This document shows, in pieces, positions 47,101-56,486 of a stretch of DNA of 64,000 nt. A program made the translations under genes and the position numbers. The DNA is from Symsagittifera roscoffensis (lineage: Eukaryota; Xenacoelomorpha; Acoela; Convolutidae), in NCBI RefSeq assembly GCF_963678635.1, contig NC_087070.1:17767318-17831317 (forward strand), in the 5' to 3' direction. The notes under the pieces are model-generated. The model was not told where the DNA came from, searched no databases, and was given only the letters and a program-made list of their open reading frames with translations. Position 1 is the stretch's first letter. Each line of letters starts with the position of its first letter.

Positions 47101-50001
47101 TCACCTCATGTTCTTCGCCTTCGAGGTACCTGATACCGGTGTTCTTGGCACTGTAATTTGTTCCAATAGTGCCTCTTCGTCATCGGAGCTAATCACAATT
47201 TCCTCCCAGGCCTTCAGCTGTTCATAGGCTCGCATCCACTCTCTCTGCTCTTGCAACCTTTTCAATTGACTTGGTAGGCCTTTCACCTTCGACTCCCGGT
47301 TCAAGCAGAAGGAGTTATGAAGACTCAAGCTCACATTCCTCGCCAGGTCCTCCTCCAGTATCGTTTCCCTCGCTCTAGAATTGTCTCTGGATATTCTGCC
47401 TACTCTCTTCCACCCCGCCCTGATTGCGTTTCGATGGGTTAGCAGAGGTCTCTTAAAGGCATCTGGCCCTATTTCAGCTTGGAATTGTCGATATTCCTTC
47501 TGATGTTTCCTCATGTGGTTCTTTGTCACTGCATACAACCAGGATGTTAACGTCGCACGAAACCAAGGAAAGAATCTCAGGCGGCTCCATATGTGTCTGA
47601 CTTGCACTGGTATGGCGAATACCTTGCATGCAGTCTCGAACAACTCCAGTCTCCTGCTGTAATCTATCGCATAAATCGATTCAGCTGTTGGCGCTCTCGA
47701 TTCTCTGTACTTCGCTATATTCTCCTCAATCCATCTCAGAGCCAGCATCGTGCTTACCACTAAGATGGTCACCTTTTGTCGATACTCCGGTAGTCCTAGC
47801 GACTTAATTTCTTCTACGTCCCAGATCAGACAGAGATTGGCGTGGTCCGGGTACCACACTGTCTGCGCCAGACAGTGGCATGGACAATCCCCATGCGTGA
47901 GGTCGATGCTTCTAAGGTTGCGTTCTCCCGAAGCTTCTAGGAGAGGCTCAAGTTCCATCATTTTCTCATGCACCACGTCGACTTCTTCCGAGCTTGAGGC
48001 ACCTACTGCGGGTTTCCCCACCACGTTCTGCTTCCCATGATCACTTGCATTTTCGCTCTCCAAGCCTAGAAGTTCTTCACCCCAGATTTCACTCAAGTCA
48101 TCTCTTTGCTCCTTTGGTACTGCTCCTCGGATCTTCCTCAATAGCTTGTGTGAGTGGTGTGACATCCGAGCTAGTCTCACGCACTTGGGCACTGAGAAGG
48201 CTTTGTCTATCATCACCCTCTGGCTGGACACCTCCACCATCGCCATGTGTAGTGGATAGTGGCTCCCACATAGGTTAGCCAACACTGATCCCACTAAGGA
48301 TTTTGCATTTAGAGGCAATCCATAGGCTTCGCTCATGGGAAATCCCATCTCTGCCTCGAGTCCGATCTTCCAACTCTTGATGTGCTTCTGGTTCACTTGT
48401 AGCACTCCGGGCCATGATTCCACGCTTAACGCGGTCACCAGGTGATGTTCTGACTCTAGCCTCTCCAGTGACTGGAGACTGCACATTCTCGAGAAGAATC
48501 CCAAGGCTGTCGCTAGGTTCACGGTGGTCCTCGCGTAACATTCAGCCACTATCTGTACCTCACTCTTCTCCCTTTCAGTGATATCTTCAAACCAGGTAGT
48601 GAGGTCCTCTTTCTGGAAAGATTGTATCCTGACGCATAATCGTCCATCACAAATATGTTCGCCGTTACTGCATGTCGAATCAAGACAACTGCCCGGCTCC
48701 ATCCTCCTCACCGGCTCTGTTCCACTTGTCACCTCACTTGATTCTTTCACCTGAGGCAAGATCAGTTTGTGTACTATGCTCAAGATCGCCAAGTCCTCAT
48801 CCTCTGTCGGTGCCAATCTCACTCGCTCAGTGACCTCCTCAATCATACTTGCATGGGGATGTGGACACCAGGAAGGTCTGAGTAATTTCCATACTACTCC
48901 CAGGTTCGTGATCAACACGCCATTCCCATCACCCATTTTTAGCTCCACTCTTTTACTTGAGCGTGGCACACTTATCACTCCCGGCATCCCCTCAAGAACC
49001 AGACCCAGGCTAGGTCTCTCTCTCTCCACAACGTCTATCTCCACTATCTTCTCTGTCCAGAACTTCAACAGCTCCGCCACTTCATAATTTCTGTTGGCTC
49101 CTCCAGCTTCCAGGTCCAAGAAGGGGTTGTACGCCATTCCCATTACTCCAGAAACATATTGGTACTCTCCCTTTCTGTTGAGTTTCAAGTACTCCCCTGA
49201 CGAAGCCAGGTTGCGGTGAACGTCGTGCTCCTCTTCGAACTTCTTGTTGTAGAACCTCCGTATCTCATCCAACTTCCTATGGTTCTCCAGAGATTGCCTA
49301 GAACCATCCTCCCTCTCTATCCCAGTGCTCTGATACACATTCAAGATGACTGTGGAGACTCTCCTTTCCAACGTCTTGCTTGCGACTGCTTTCTGATGAC
49401 ATGCTAGGATGGTACTGTCAGTCATCATCGACATCGTCCACCTCAAGAAACAGGTTGCATCCTTCCTCCTTGCCAGACTCAAGCCTGAGTTGTCCTTGGC
49501 AACGTGCTGCATCAACATTCGGTATATCTCTAGATTTTTTCCTCCCAGCTTCAACTTGTCGTATGAAGTCAGCGTTTCCAGCTCTATCCCCAACAGGCTC
49601 CACGCGAACATCAGTTGTCCTGCAGTCCTGATAAAGGGATTCGCCATCAGTGGTGGTGCCGATGAGGATGTCCTCATCGCCTCTTCAAAATGATCCTTCA
49701 ATAAGTTCTGCCAGGATCTCTTCAGCTGGTTTGCCAACTCTATCTTGTTGACCTCAGCCTTCTGCTGGGTGGCCCAGCTGTATCGTTTGCGAGCCACTCC
49801 ACTGTTCAACTTCTTCAAACAGCCTTCCATCTCCTTCAATGTCTCGAGAGCTATCCACCATGGTCGGGAGGTGTTTCTGGTTTTATTTTTCTCAAGTGGA
49901 TCACTGGTCACTTGCTTCCCGACAGCTTGATGTTCACTTGAGACCCACTCTTTGCCAACATCTACTTCCCAGGTCTGCCCGCTCGTCGAACCTCGCTTCA
50001 T
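47101..50001 (-). CDS. Ty3-element third frame, unknown 966-aa protein
   Basis: An uninterrupted frame starting two bases after the stop codon of the preceding frame (TAAaaATG) and ending about 40 bases before the polypurine tract. I do not recognise the protein. It is hydrophilic, with no signal peptide or membrane segment of the kind seen in retroviral envelope proteins. It has a cysteine-rich patch (CSNGEHICDGRLC) about half way and a second one (HGDCPCHCLAQT) at about three quarters. A basic C-terminal third (NHMRKHQKEYRQFQ) is followed by an acidic motif, VISSDDEEALLEQ, that resembles a SUMO-interaction motif. It probably works with the second-frame protein, since the two appear translationally coupled. 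Its role is unknown. Confidence 0.8.
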   Translation of the reverse strand: MKRGSTSGQTWEVDVGKEWVSSEHQAVGKQVTSDPLEKNKTRNTSRPWWIALETLKEMEGCLKKLNSGVARKRYSWATQQKAEVNKIELANQLKRSWQNLLKDHFEEAMRTSSSAPPLMANPFIRTAGQLMFAWSLLGIELETLTSYDKLKLGGKNLEIYRMLMQHVAKDNSGLSLARRKDATCFLRWTMSMMTDSTILACHQKAVASKTLERRVSTVILNVYQSTGIEREDGSRQSLENHRKLDEIRRFYNKKFEEEHDVHRNLASSGEYLKLNRKGEYQYVSGVMGMAYNPFLDLEAGGANRNYEVAELLKFWTEKIVEIDVVERERPSLGLVLEGMPGVISVPRSSKRVELKMGDGNGVLITNLGVVWKLLRPSWCPHPHASMIEEVTERVRLAPTEDEDLAILSIVHKLILPQVKESSEVTSGTEPVRRMEPGSCLDSTCSNGEHICDGRLCVRIQSFQKEDLTTWFEDITEREKSEVQIVAECYARTTVNLATALGFFSRMCSLQSLERLESEHHLVTALSVESWPGVLQVNQKHIKSWKIGLEAEMGFPMSEAYGLPLNAKSLVGSVLANLCGSHYPLHMAMVEVSSQRVMIDKAFSVPKCVRLARMSHHSHKLLRKIRGAVPKEQRDDLSEIWGEELLGLESENASDHGKQNVVGKPAVGASSSEEVDVVHEKMMELEPLLEASGERNLRSIDLTHGDCPCHCLAQTVWYPDHANLCLIWDVEEIKSLGLPEYRQKVTILVVSTMLALRWIEENIAKYRESRAPTAESIYAIDYSRRLELFETACKVFAIPVQVRHIWSRLRFFPWFRATLTSWLYAVTKNHMRKHQKEYRQFQAEIGPDAFKRPLLTHRNAIRAGWKRVGRISRDNSRARETILEEDLARNVSLSLHNSFCLNRESKVKGLPSQLKRLQEQREWMRAYEQLKAWEEIVISSDDEEALLEQITVPRTPVSGTSKAKNMR

Positions 50002-50003
50002 TT

Positions 50004-53000
50004 TTATTCTTTGAGGTTTGAAATCCCCTCCGTCACGGAACTAGTGGGATTCTCCATTTCTTTTTCTATGTCGAGCAGTTTCCTCGGTTCGTAGCTACTC
50101 TTGTAGGCTGCCGTTTTCCATCGCGCCAGAACCATGGGAGCCGTCTCTCTCAAGTCTTTTTCCGAGACCGCGTCAGCTGAAGGACTGCCCATTCCCTCCA
50201 CGTCTCTCTTCCTCTTGCGAGACTTCACGTCTTTGCTTGGGGGCGTCATTGGTATCATCACTGATTCAACTTCCTTTTCTCCAGCCAACTCTTGCCTCCC
50301 CCCTGCTCGAGCCTTAAGGATATTAGTACTTTTAATCATATTACTAGTTCCTACCTTATCCCCCCTTGTACACTTAATTATTTTATTGTCAGTTTTCTGT
50401 TTCGGAGTAGAGCTGTCTTTACATTTGTCTTCTCTGGTCTTTCTTGACTTTCTCAACTCGACCATTTTGTTCAGTAGTTCCACTCTAGCTTTCTCTTCTA
50501 AACCCGTCCCCACCAGGACAGGCTCACCAAACTTCACCACCGTGTCCCACAGTTCTTCTTTGAAATTATCCAACGTGGTGTCTTCATCCACTTCTCGATT
50601 GAATTCGCTCAAGAACTTTTGCCAAGCATCTCCATCCAGAGTGCCCAGGAAGGCGTCTCTGTTTCCCTCGAAGGTATTCTTCTCCCTCCTCTCCGTACTC
50701 AAGAAGATCATTCCCATGTTGGGATTCTCGCTTGTCAACGACATTTCCGGGTACTTGCGAGGGGACGAGGTCAAAGGTGGCGTGGGAGTATCTGCCCAGT
50801 TTTCTTCACTCAGGTCTTTCAACAATTCCTGCGCTGTGAATTCCACTCCCGTTGGCTTTTGCTCCGGTGTGTTTCCCACTTCCATATCCTCTCCTGCCTC
50901 ACTGAGGGTTTCATCCATGCTTTCGTCTCCTGACTCTGCTTCCCTTCTCTCAAAGATCCTCTTGAATCGATCTGCCACGGTGCCACTCTTTTTATCCCCA
51001 GAGATGTCTCCTGGAAGGGGTGATGGTGTCGCTGAACTCGTCGCCTCACTTTTTGTCAGTGCCACGTACAATGGACCTGCTGCATCTAACTTCTTTCCTT
51101 CTCTATTACGCTCCATCAGCTCAAGTCCGTAAGGTGCCCGGTACTTCCTTGTGGCAAATAGCATCGCGTCTGCTTTCAGTGCTACATGCCCTTCTTCCAC
51201 TATCATCCTGCCGTCGTCCCATACCGGCCGCTGGTTCTCTAGGCCTGCCCGCTTAAGTACTCTCAAGGTATCTTGCACGTCGAATTTAGGGGGCATCGAC
51301 CCTCTGATCTTCTTGGCTTGAGTCGTCCATGAGTTTATCTTCACATCGCTAGTATGGAAATAAATTGCTGCAGTATAGCCGATGAAGAGCGGATCCCAGC
51401 CGTCAGTAAACTCCTTCTGCCGTTCTTCAGTCGTGGTTCTCGCGTAGGAGGATGGGACAACCAGGGAACTGTTCATCCCTAGGGTCATTCTCCTCACCAT
51501 GGGGAACTCGGGAATGCTCGTCGGTAGGGCTTCTCTCTCCAATATCGCTTCCAGCTCCTTTTTCACCAACTCGAAACTTTTTGTCCATGCAGGGATTCTC
51601 AAGATTTCTTGTCCATTGGCTGCCAAGGGATTCAAGTTCCAAAACTTGGGGTAAGTTTCGATGGGGCCCTCGCGCTTGCCTCCCATCCGGCATTGCATTT
51701 GTCCTCGGAAACTGTACACGATCAACTCTGGATCCTTTACCTTTCCGAAGAGCACCGTGTTGCTCATTTGTGCCCTTAGCACCTCTTGCTGGCACCAGTT
51801 CAGTGTCGTTCCATCCAGTACGCTTATGAGGCTCACGTGGGTCACGGAGTATCGATAAGCTGTCACCAAGGGATCTGGAAATGCGAACGTGACAGCCGGT
51901 CCATATATACAAGTCACGACCTCCCCCAGCCCCCGGATAATCCCCATGGGATCCGATCTCATGGCTAGGCATAGATCCGTTAATAGGGGCATGCCTCCAT
52001 TCACTTTCCTCCACTCCTCTCTGGTCTTCGGGCTCTTTTCTTCGCCAGTCAGGTGCCTGTTCTGCATCAGTAGATACTGCACGAGCAGCGTCCTTAGCCC
52101 GGCTGCACACTTGTACGAGTAGGTCTCAATACTCGAGTGTGTTCTTCCCATCGCCAGGGGCTCCCCATACCTCATCAATCGGTGAAATGACGCCAGTTCA
52201 CCGTGGGTCAGGAGTACTAACGTCAAGTATCCATCTATTCTGAGGGTGTCCACACCACGACTGAACATGTACGCGGGGCCCATATTAAACAAGTATCTTG
52301 GGTAGACCAGGTACAGCGCCAGCAACAGGCTGATCGGCATATTCAACATCTCCTGTATAAACGCATCAAAGATCGTCTCCTTCGCACTGTACACCTCAGT
52401 CAGGAACTCTCTTCCCCAACAAGGACTCAAGAACTCGAGAATCTCATGATCCCTCCTCGTCTTCAGCTCACCCCACGCGTGCTCTCTCCAAAATCCTCCA
52501 ATCGTGACCTCATTGGCTGCCGTGACGAACCTGCCAACCGTCATCCCCTTTTCCTCAGCTTTTCCCAGTTGCTCCTCGAGAAACTCCCAGATCTGCTTCA
52601 CCAGAGGCGGCGCATCCTCTCTTGTTTTCCTCGTGGCATTTTCCAACCTTGGGCTTAAGAAGGGCCATCTGCCTCCCTCTTGCGCCAACCGATTCCCCAT
52701 CGACTCCAGTTGTTTTTCCGATGTGGCCACATTCTGCCTTTCGTTGTTTGGCCCTCTAGATCTGCTGGTCGAGCTCGTAATGGTCAACTCCATGTCCCGA
52801 AACCACAGACTAGCCGTCAGGTGAATTATCACTGGGTGATCATCCCTAAGGATCGGGCTGAGCTTAAGTTGCCTGGCAAAGTTAGATATTTCCAGTAGGA
52901 GGACCTCGTCCAATACGATGAGGATATCAGCCAACTCGTGAAAGCCTCTCAATGCATGGGAGACGTCCGCCCACGCTGCCGCGAGTTCTGACTTGCACAG

Positions 53001-55760
53001 CCTCAAGTTCGTCGGTTCCAATTCTCGGTTGGGAGCTGCCATCAGGACACGCCACCCATTCCCCTCTGCGATCAAGATCAAGATCGCGTACACGAATTGC
53101 AGAGCCAGCGGCATGCTCGAGTACCCGGGGGATGTTGTGAACGCCACTTTTGTCTTGGCGCCGAATCTTGAGGCAACATTCTCCTGTACTTCATTAATCG
53201 CCGCGAATAAGGTCTGGATGGCCTCCCAGATCCTCTTTGGCGTAGGTTCACCACCCTTGAGCTGCTCAAGAAATCCCGTTGCGTGCAGATGATCGTTCAT
53301 CCCCGCAAACAGCAGTAACTCAGGTTCGCAGGGCATTTCTGACTTTATTTCCACTACCAGGGTCAACATCTGGTTCAGTTCCGCACCCGGCAAGGTGTAT
53401 ATCAGGGTTTCTGGCCAAAACAACTTGGGAGACGTACCTTCGAAATCTGATCCTGCCACGATCACCACCCTTGCTGCAGCTGGGTCTGCTCTGTCGTAGA
53501 CCGCTAAGGTTTTGGCCAGTTGCGCCTGCCCACAGGGTTTCCCATATCGGGGGTCATTGGCCAATTTTGCGCCTTCGTATTCGGCGTCTGGTAACTCCAT
53601 CTCTCTTGGGTTCATCAGTTTGTCGACCACTCTCAACTGTGCTGGAGTGGCCACTCTAATTCTGGCAATGCTGGTCCGGTGCTTGGGAGGCTCCACCACC
53701 AGTCCCGGGCTCCCCAAGGACTTGAGAGGTCTGTAATTAATTGGTCCCATCATCGACCTAGTGGGAATTCCACTCAGGTCTGCTGTCTCTGTCAACTTCG
53801 CTCTCGAGAAACGCGTTTCATGAGCCTTCAACCAGTCCACGCATTTGTGCCTCCCCAAGTCTTCATGTGAGACCTGCTCAAGACCCAAAGCCCTCGCTAG
53901 CTCCTGTCTACACTCTAGGTCTTCCAGATCCAGTTCCTTGACCTTCTCCTCATACTTCTGTCTGCTGGTCTCCAGTGGCTTCTCTGACCTCTTTTTCTCC
54001 GCAACCACCACTGAGGACATTACCGACCCCTGGGGAGTTGCTGATGTCACTTCATCAGCTTCCATGGGCGTGGTGCTCGGCAACTTGGCCCGGCTATTCC
54101 TCTCACTATCTCTAGAATCGGCCCTCTCGCCCAAGCGACTCGACAAAGATCTCGGGTTGAAGAAGGGTGGGTTTGGGGGTGGCCCGAACGTGACCTGTGC
54201 TGTTTCCAGCAAATCCGTCTCTAGCGCGCATATATGCTTTTGAAAGACGTCGTTCAACCATTCCACCCCTCTGGGCCTGTCAAAGTGAATGCCATCCGCA
54301 GATGCATTGTCAGGGAAAGAGGTTAATTCCATTTGCTCAGCCACGTCCAGTAGCCTAAGGGGAAGGACACTCCTCTGATGAATCTTCCTGATTGTTTCGT
54401 TCAGGCTGCGCACCTTCGTATTCATCTCTACCGCATGTTGATCCGCTCCCATGTTGTAGGGAACAGTACACACCGTGAGAATGGACGGGTCCATTTGGAT
54501 CCGTATCTCCTCGAGAATGCAGCTCATCTTTTCATGCAGCCTTGTCACCTTCCTCGCTTCCCCCCTTGACACATCATTCGTCCCGACCATCAGGGTGACT
54601 GTGTACACGCTCACCATCCCTAGCATCTCAAGAGTCGCTAACATCTGCGGCGTTGCGGCTCCGGCGAAGCTCAAGATTCCCGTTTGCCAATGGGATTGGA
54701 TCCGGGTCAGCACCCGCAGCAAGCTGTCTCCAATAATCAAGTGAACCGAGCCTTCAGGCACTCGAGGATACGTGAAGTACTCCACCCAAGTCGCATCGTG
54801 GAAGCAATCTCTTCTCTCTCTCTGCGCCGGATTCCAGTCTATACGATTGTGCTTGCGATATCTCCCATCCGTATTCTTCTTGTAGCTCGAGATCATCACA
54901 CTCCTGACAGGCTGTTCCCCCCAAGTCGAGGGTAAATCCACTCTTACCGGACTCTCGAGATTCCTCAGCTGTAACCTCTCCTGCAACTCTTTCAGCCGTG
55001 ACGAGCCGCCACTACTACCTGGGGTCGAACTCGGTGTGTATCCAGGCAGCGCGACGTCCATCAATGGTCGTATTACTTGAGTCTCCATTCCACGCAGGGA
55101 GGACGTTGACTCGGGTGGTATCCATACCTCCAGCCCCTCATTCATATGTTCTTGCGCCGCACGATCGAGGTTGAATCGTCCCTTTGACCTAGGAGCTTCG
55201 TCCACCTCCATGCGTGACTCTGGCCTTGAGACAGTCACTACCCGCTCTTTGGGCCTAGCCCCTTTTTGCATATCGAGCTCGCGCTGTTGTTGCTGGATCC
55301 TCTCAAGTTTTGCTTGGTCTCTCTCGAGAGCCTGCTTCAGCTGCTCACAATTAGCGGCATTCTCCCGCACCCTTTCTGCCTGCAGCCGTTCCGCCTTCAT
55401 TATGTCCAATTCTCTCCGCGCTTGATCCCTCTCGAGCACCGCTTGATCCCGGTCGAGGTTAGCCTTATTCTTCTCCCGCTGGGTTTTCTCGAGTTCTTTT
55501 TTCATGGCACTGACGTCCGGATAAGCCTCCCCCGTCTGCTGTGCCCGTGACATCGACGGTACTTTACTCGTACTCTGGCTCGCGGGCCTGACTGATGGTC
55601 TGGCCGGCAGTGGGAATTCCCCCGCGCCATACTCTGTGTTGTTGTTTAGACCAGGGTTCCTCGCCAAATCGAACCCCCTTATCGCTCCATCCACGTTCCA
55701 GGACAGCCATCTGGTCTGTGCTTGATCGGACACCCCTTCAGTGGTGTAGCCTACCATCAA
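50004..55760 (-). CDS. Ty3-element second frame, 1,918-aa protein with tandem SGNH domains
   Basis: The N-terminus (about residues 80-165) is a charged coiled coil. Residues about 335-510 form an SGNH hydrolase: LIIGDSLL (Ser346), SFAGAATP (Gly367), MVGTNDV (Asn395), DGIHFDR (Asp489, His492). Residues about 760-950 repeat the same fold in degraded form: VIVAGSDFEG in place of GDS, TLPGAELNQML echoing the first block II, and LFAGMNDHL echoing GTND, with no clear DxxH. Residues 980-1,520 (for example GFWREHAWGELKTRRD, MGPAYMFSRGVDTLR) match nothing I know. The last 400 residues are acidic, proline/serine-rich and probably disordered. No signal peptide or convincing membrane span. SGNH esterase domains are known in ORF1 of some CR1-type LINEs; one in a Ty3 element would be unusual. 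The start MMVGYTT lies in a locally duplicated segment, so the true start could differ slightly. Confidence 0.85.
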   Translation of the reverse strand: MMVGYTTEGVSDQAQTRWLSWNVDGAIRGFDLARNPGLNNNTEYGAGEFPLPARPSVRPASQSTSKVPSMSRAQQTGEAYPDVSAMKKELEKTQREKNKANLDRDQAVLERDQARRELDIMKAERLQAERVRENAANCEQLKQALERDQAKLERIQQQQRELDMQKGARPKERVVTVSRPESRMEVDEAPRSKGRFNLDRAAQEHMNEGLEVWIPPESTSSLRGMETQVIRPLMDVALPGYTPSSTPGSSGGSSRLKELQERLQLRNLESPVRVDLPSTWGEQPVRSVMISSYKKNTDGRYRKHNRIDWNPAQRERRDCFHDATWVEYFTYPRVPEGSVHLIIGDSLLRVLTRIQSHWQTGILSFAGAATPQMLATLEMLGMVSVYTVTLMVGTNDVSRGEARKVTRLHEKMSCILEEIRIQMDPSILTVCTVPYNMGADQHAVEMNTKVRSLNETIRKIHQRSVLPLRLLDVAEQMELTSFPDNASADGIHFDRPRGVEWLNDVFQKHICALETDLLETAQVTFGPPPNPPFFNPRSLSSRLGERADSRDSERNSRAKLPSTTPMEADEVTSATPQGSVMSSVVVAEKKRSEKPLETSRQKYEEKVKELDLEDLECRQELARALGLEQVSHEDLGRHKCVDWLKAHETRFSRAKLTETADLSGIPTRSMMGPINYRPLKSLGSPGLVVEPPKHRTSIARIRVATPAQLRVVDKLMNPREMELPDAEYEGAKLANDPRYGKPCGQAQLAKTLAVYDRADPAAARVVIVAGSDFEGTSPKLFWPETLIYTLPGAELNQMLTLVVEIKSEMPCEPELLLFAGMNDHLHATGFLEQLKGGEPTPKRIWEAIQTLFAAINEVQENVASRFGAKTKVAFTTSPGYSSMPLALQFVYAILILIAEGNGWRVLMAAPNRELEPTNLRLCKSELAAAWADVSHALRGFHELADILIVLDEVLLLEISNFARQLKLSPILRDDHPVIIHLTASLWFRDMELTITSSTSRSRGPNNERQNVATSEKQLESMGNRLAQEGGRWPFLSPRLENATRKTREDAPPLVKQIWEFLEEQLGKAEEKGMTVGRFVTAANEVTIGGFWREHAWGELKTRRDHEILEFLSPCWGREFLTEVYSAKETIFDAFIQEMLNMPISLLLALYLVYPRYLFNMGPAYMFSRGVDTLRIDGYLTLVLLTHGELASFHRLMRYGEPLAMGRTHSSIETYSYKCAAGLRTLLVQYLLMQNRHLTGEEKSPKTREEWRKVNGGMPLLTDLCLAMRSDPMGIIRGLGEVVTCIYGPAVTFAFPDPLVTAYRYSVTHVSLISVLDGTTLNWCQQEVLRAQMSNTVLFGKVKDPELIVYSFRGQMQCRMGGKREGPIETYPKFWNLNPLAANGQEILRIPAWTKSFELVKKELEAILEREALPTSIPEFPMVRRMTLGMNSSLVVPSSYARTTTEERQKEFTDGWDPLFIGYTAAIYFHTSDVKINSWTTQAKKIRGSMPPKFDVQDTLRVLKRAGLENQRPVWDDGRMIVEEGHVALKADAMLFATRKYRAPYGLELMERNREGKKLDAAGPLYVALTKSEATSSATPSPLPGDISGDKKSGTVADRFKRIFERREAESGDESMDETLSEAGEDMEVGNTPEQKPTGVEFTAQELLKDLSEENWADTPTPPLTSSPRKYPEMSLTSENPNMGMIFLSTERREKNTFEGNRDAFLGTLDGDAWQKFLSEFNREVDEDTTLDNFKEELWDTVVKFGEPVLVGTGLEEKARVELLNKMVELRKSRKTREDKCKDSSTPKQKTDNKIIKCTRGDKVGTSNMIKSTNILKARAGGRQELAGEKEVESVMIPMTPPSKDVKSRKRKRDVEGMGSPSADAVSEKDLRETAPMVLARWKTAAYKSSYEPRKLLDIEKEMENPTSSVTEGISNLKE

Positions 55761-55830
55761 GACCGCCTCCCTAGCATGCGGTCTTCCCTCACTTCTTCTT
55801 TTTCCCTCACTTCCTTGAGCTTCTTTATCA

Positions 55831-55995
55831 TCAAATTTTCGGAGTGGTGTAGCCTACCATCAGGATGGCGTTCAGCATCACTGCCATTCTCTCGTTCACT
55901 TGAGTGTAATCCAGATCTCTCAGCCGTCTGTACAGTTCGTCAAGTGTGGGCTTTTTCAGAGCCGATGGCATGGACTTCCAGTATCGATCGGCCAT
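55831..55995 (-). CDS. Small 54-aa frame upstream of the second large frame
   Basis: A short frame beginning MADRYWKSMPSALKKP and ending LMVGYTTPKI, with a stop at 55,831. Its last residues LMVGYTT match the start of the downstream 1,918-aa frame (MMVGYTT), because GGTAGGCTACACCACT is duplicated (about 55,743 and 55,845). It could be a leader peptide, a remnant of an older start of the second protein, or an exon. The frame stays open upstream into the 20-bp repeats, so the start is uncertain. Confidence 0.35.
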   Translation of the reverse strand: MADRYWKSMPSALKKPTLDELYRRLRDLDYTQVNERMAVMLNAILMVGYTTPKI

Positions 55996-56029
55996 TTCTG
56001 TGACTTCGATTGACTCTTTGAGTATTAGT

Positions 56030-56146
56030 ACTTGAGTTTTACCTGAGCAACTTGAGTTTTACCTGAGCAACTTGAGTTTTACCTGAGCAACTTGAGTTTT
56101 ACCTGAGCAACTTGAGTTTTACCTGAGCAACTTGAGTTTTCTTGAG
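56030..56146. repeat. 20-bp tandem repeat, more than 5 copies
   Basis: The unit ACTTGAGTTTTACCTGAGCA is repeated in perfect tandem between the Gag-Pol stop and the second frame. Each unit contains one CTTGAG hexamer. Since 20 is not a multiple of three and the minus-strand unit contains TAA in one register, no frame can cross more than about three units. Confidence 0.95.
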
Positions 56147-56486
56147 ATGTCGTTCTCTTCTTTTGATTAAGATGAGTAGTCAATTTGAGATCAACAAATC
56201 AATCTGAAAATACCACCCGATATTTAGACCGACAAGCTATGTTCCTAACCAGAAAGCCCCATTACTTTTATGATTAAAAACCCTCCCCTTTTCGCCCTAC
56301 TAAAATGATTCAATTTAAATTTTCTAAAAAACATGCAGACACATTTTATGTTTTAGCACCATCATTCATTTAAAATGATAATTGTCATGCCAATCACATC
56401 TTAAGATCCCCTTACCTGCGCCGCACCCCAGTACCTAACTCAAGACTCCTCCCTCACACCCGACTCGATACCTCCATGTACCCGAC
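56147..56486. other. Intergenic region of the Ty3 element
   Basis: About 340 bp between the Gag-Pol stop codon (56,487) and the 20-bp repeats. It is AT-rich near 56,260-56,400 and contains no reading frame of note. A promoter or splice acceptor for the second and third frames could lie here, but I cannot identify one. Confidence 0.4.

Noticed and set aside
50134-51132. A 332-codon plus-strand frame
   Set aside because: It lies wholly opposite the 1,918-aa frame, is serine- and leucine-rich as expected for an antisense shadow, and has no motif.
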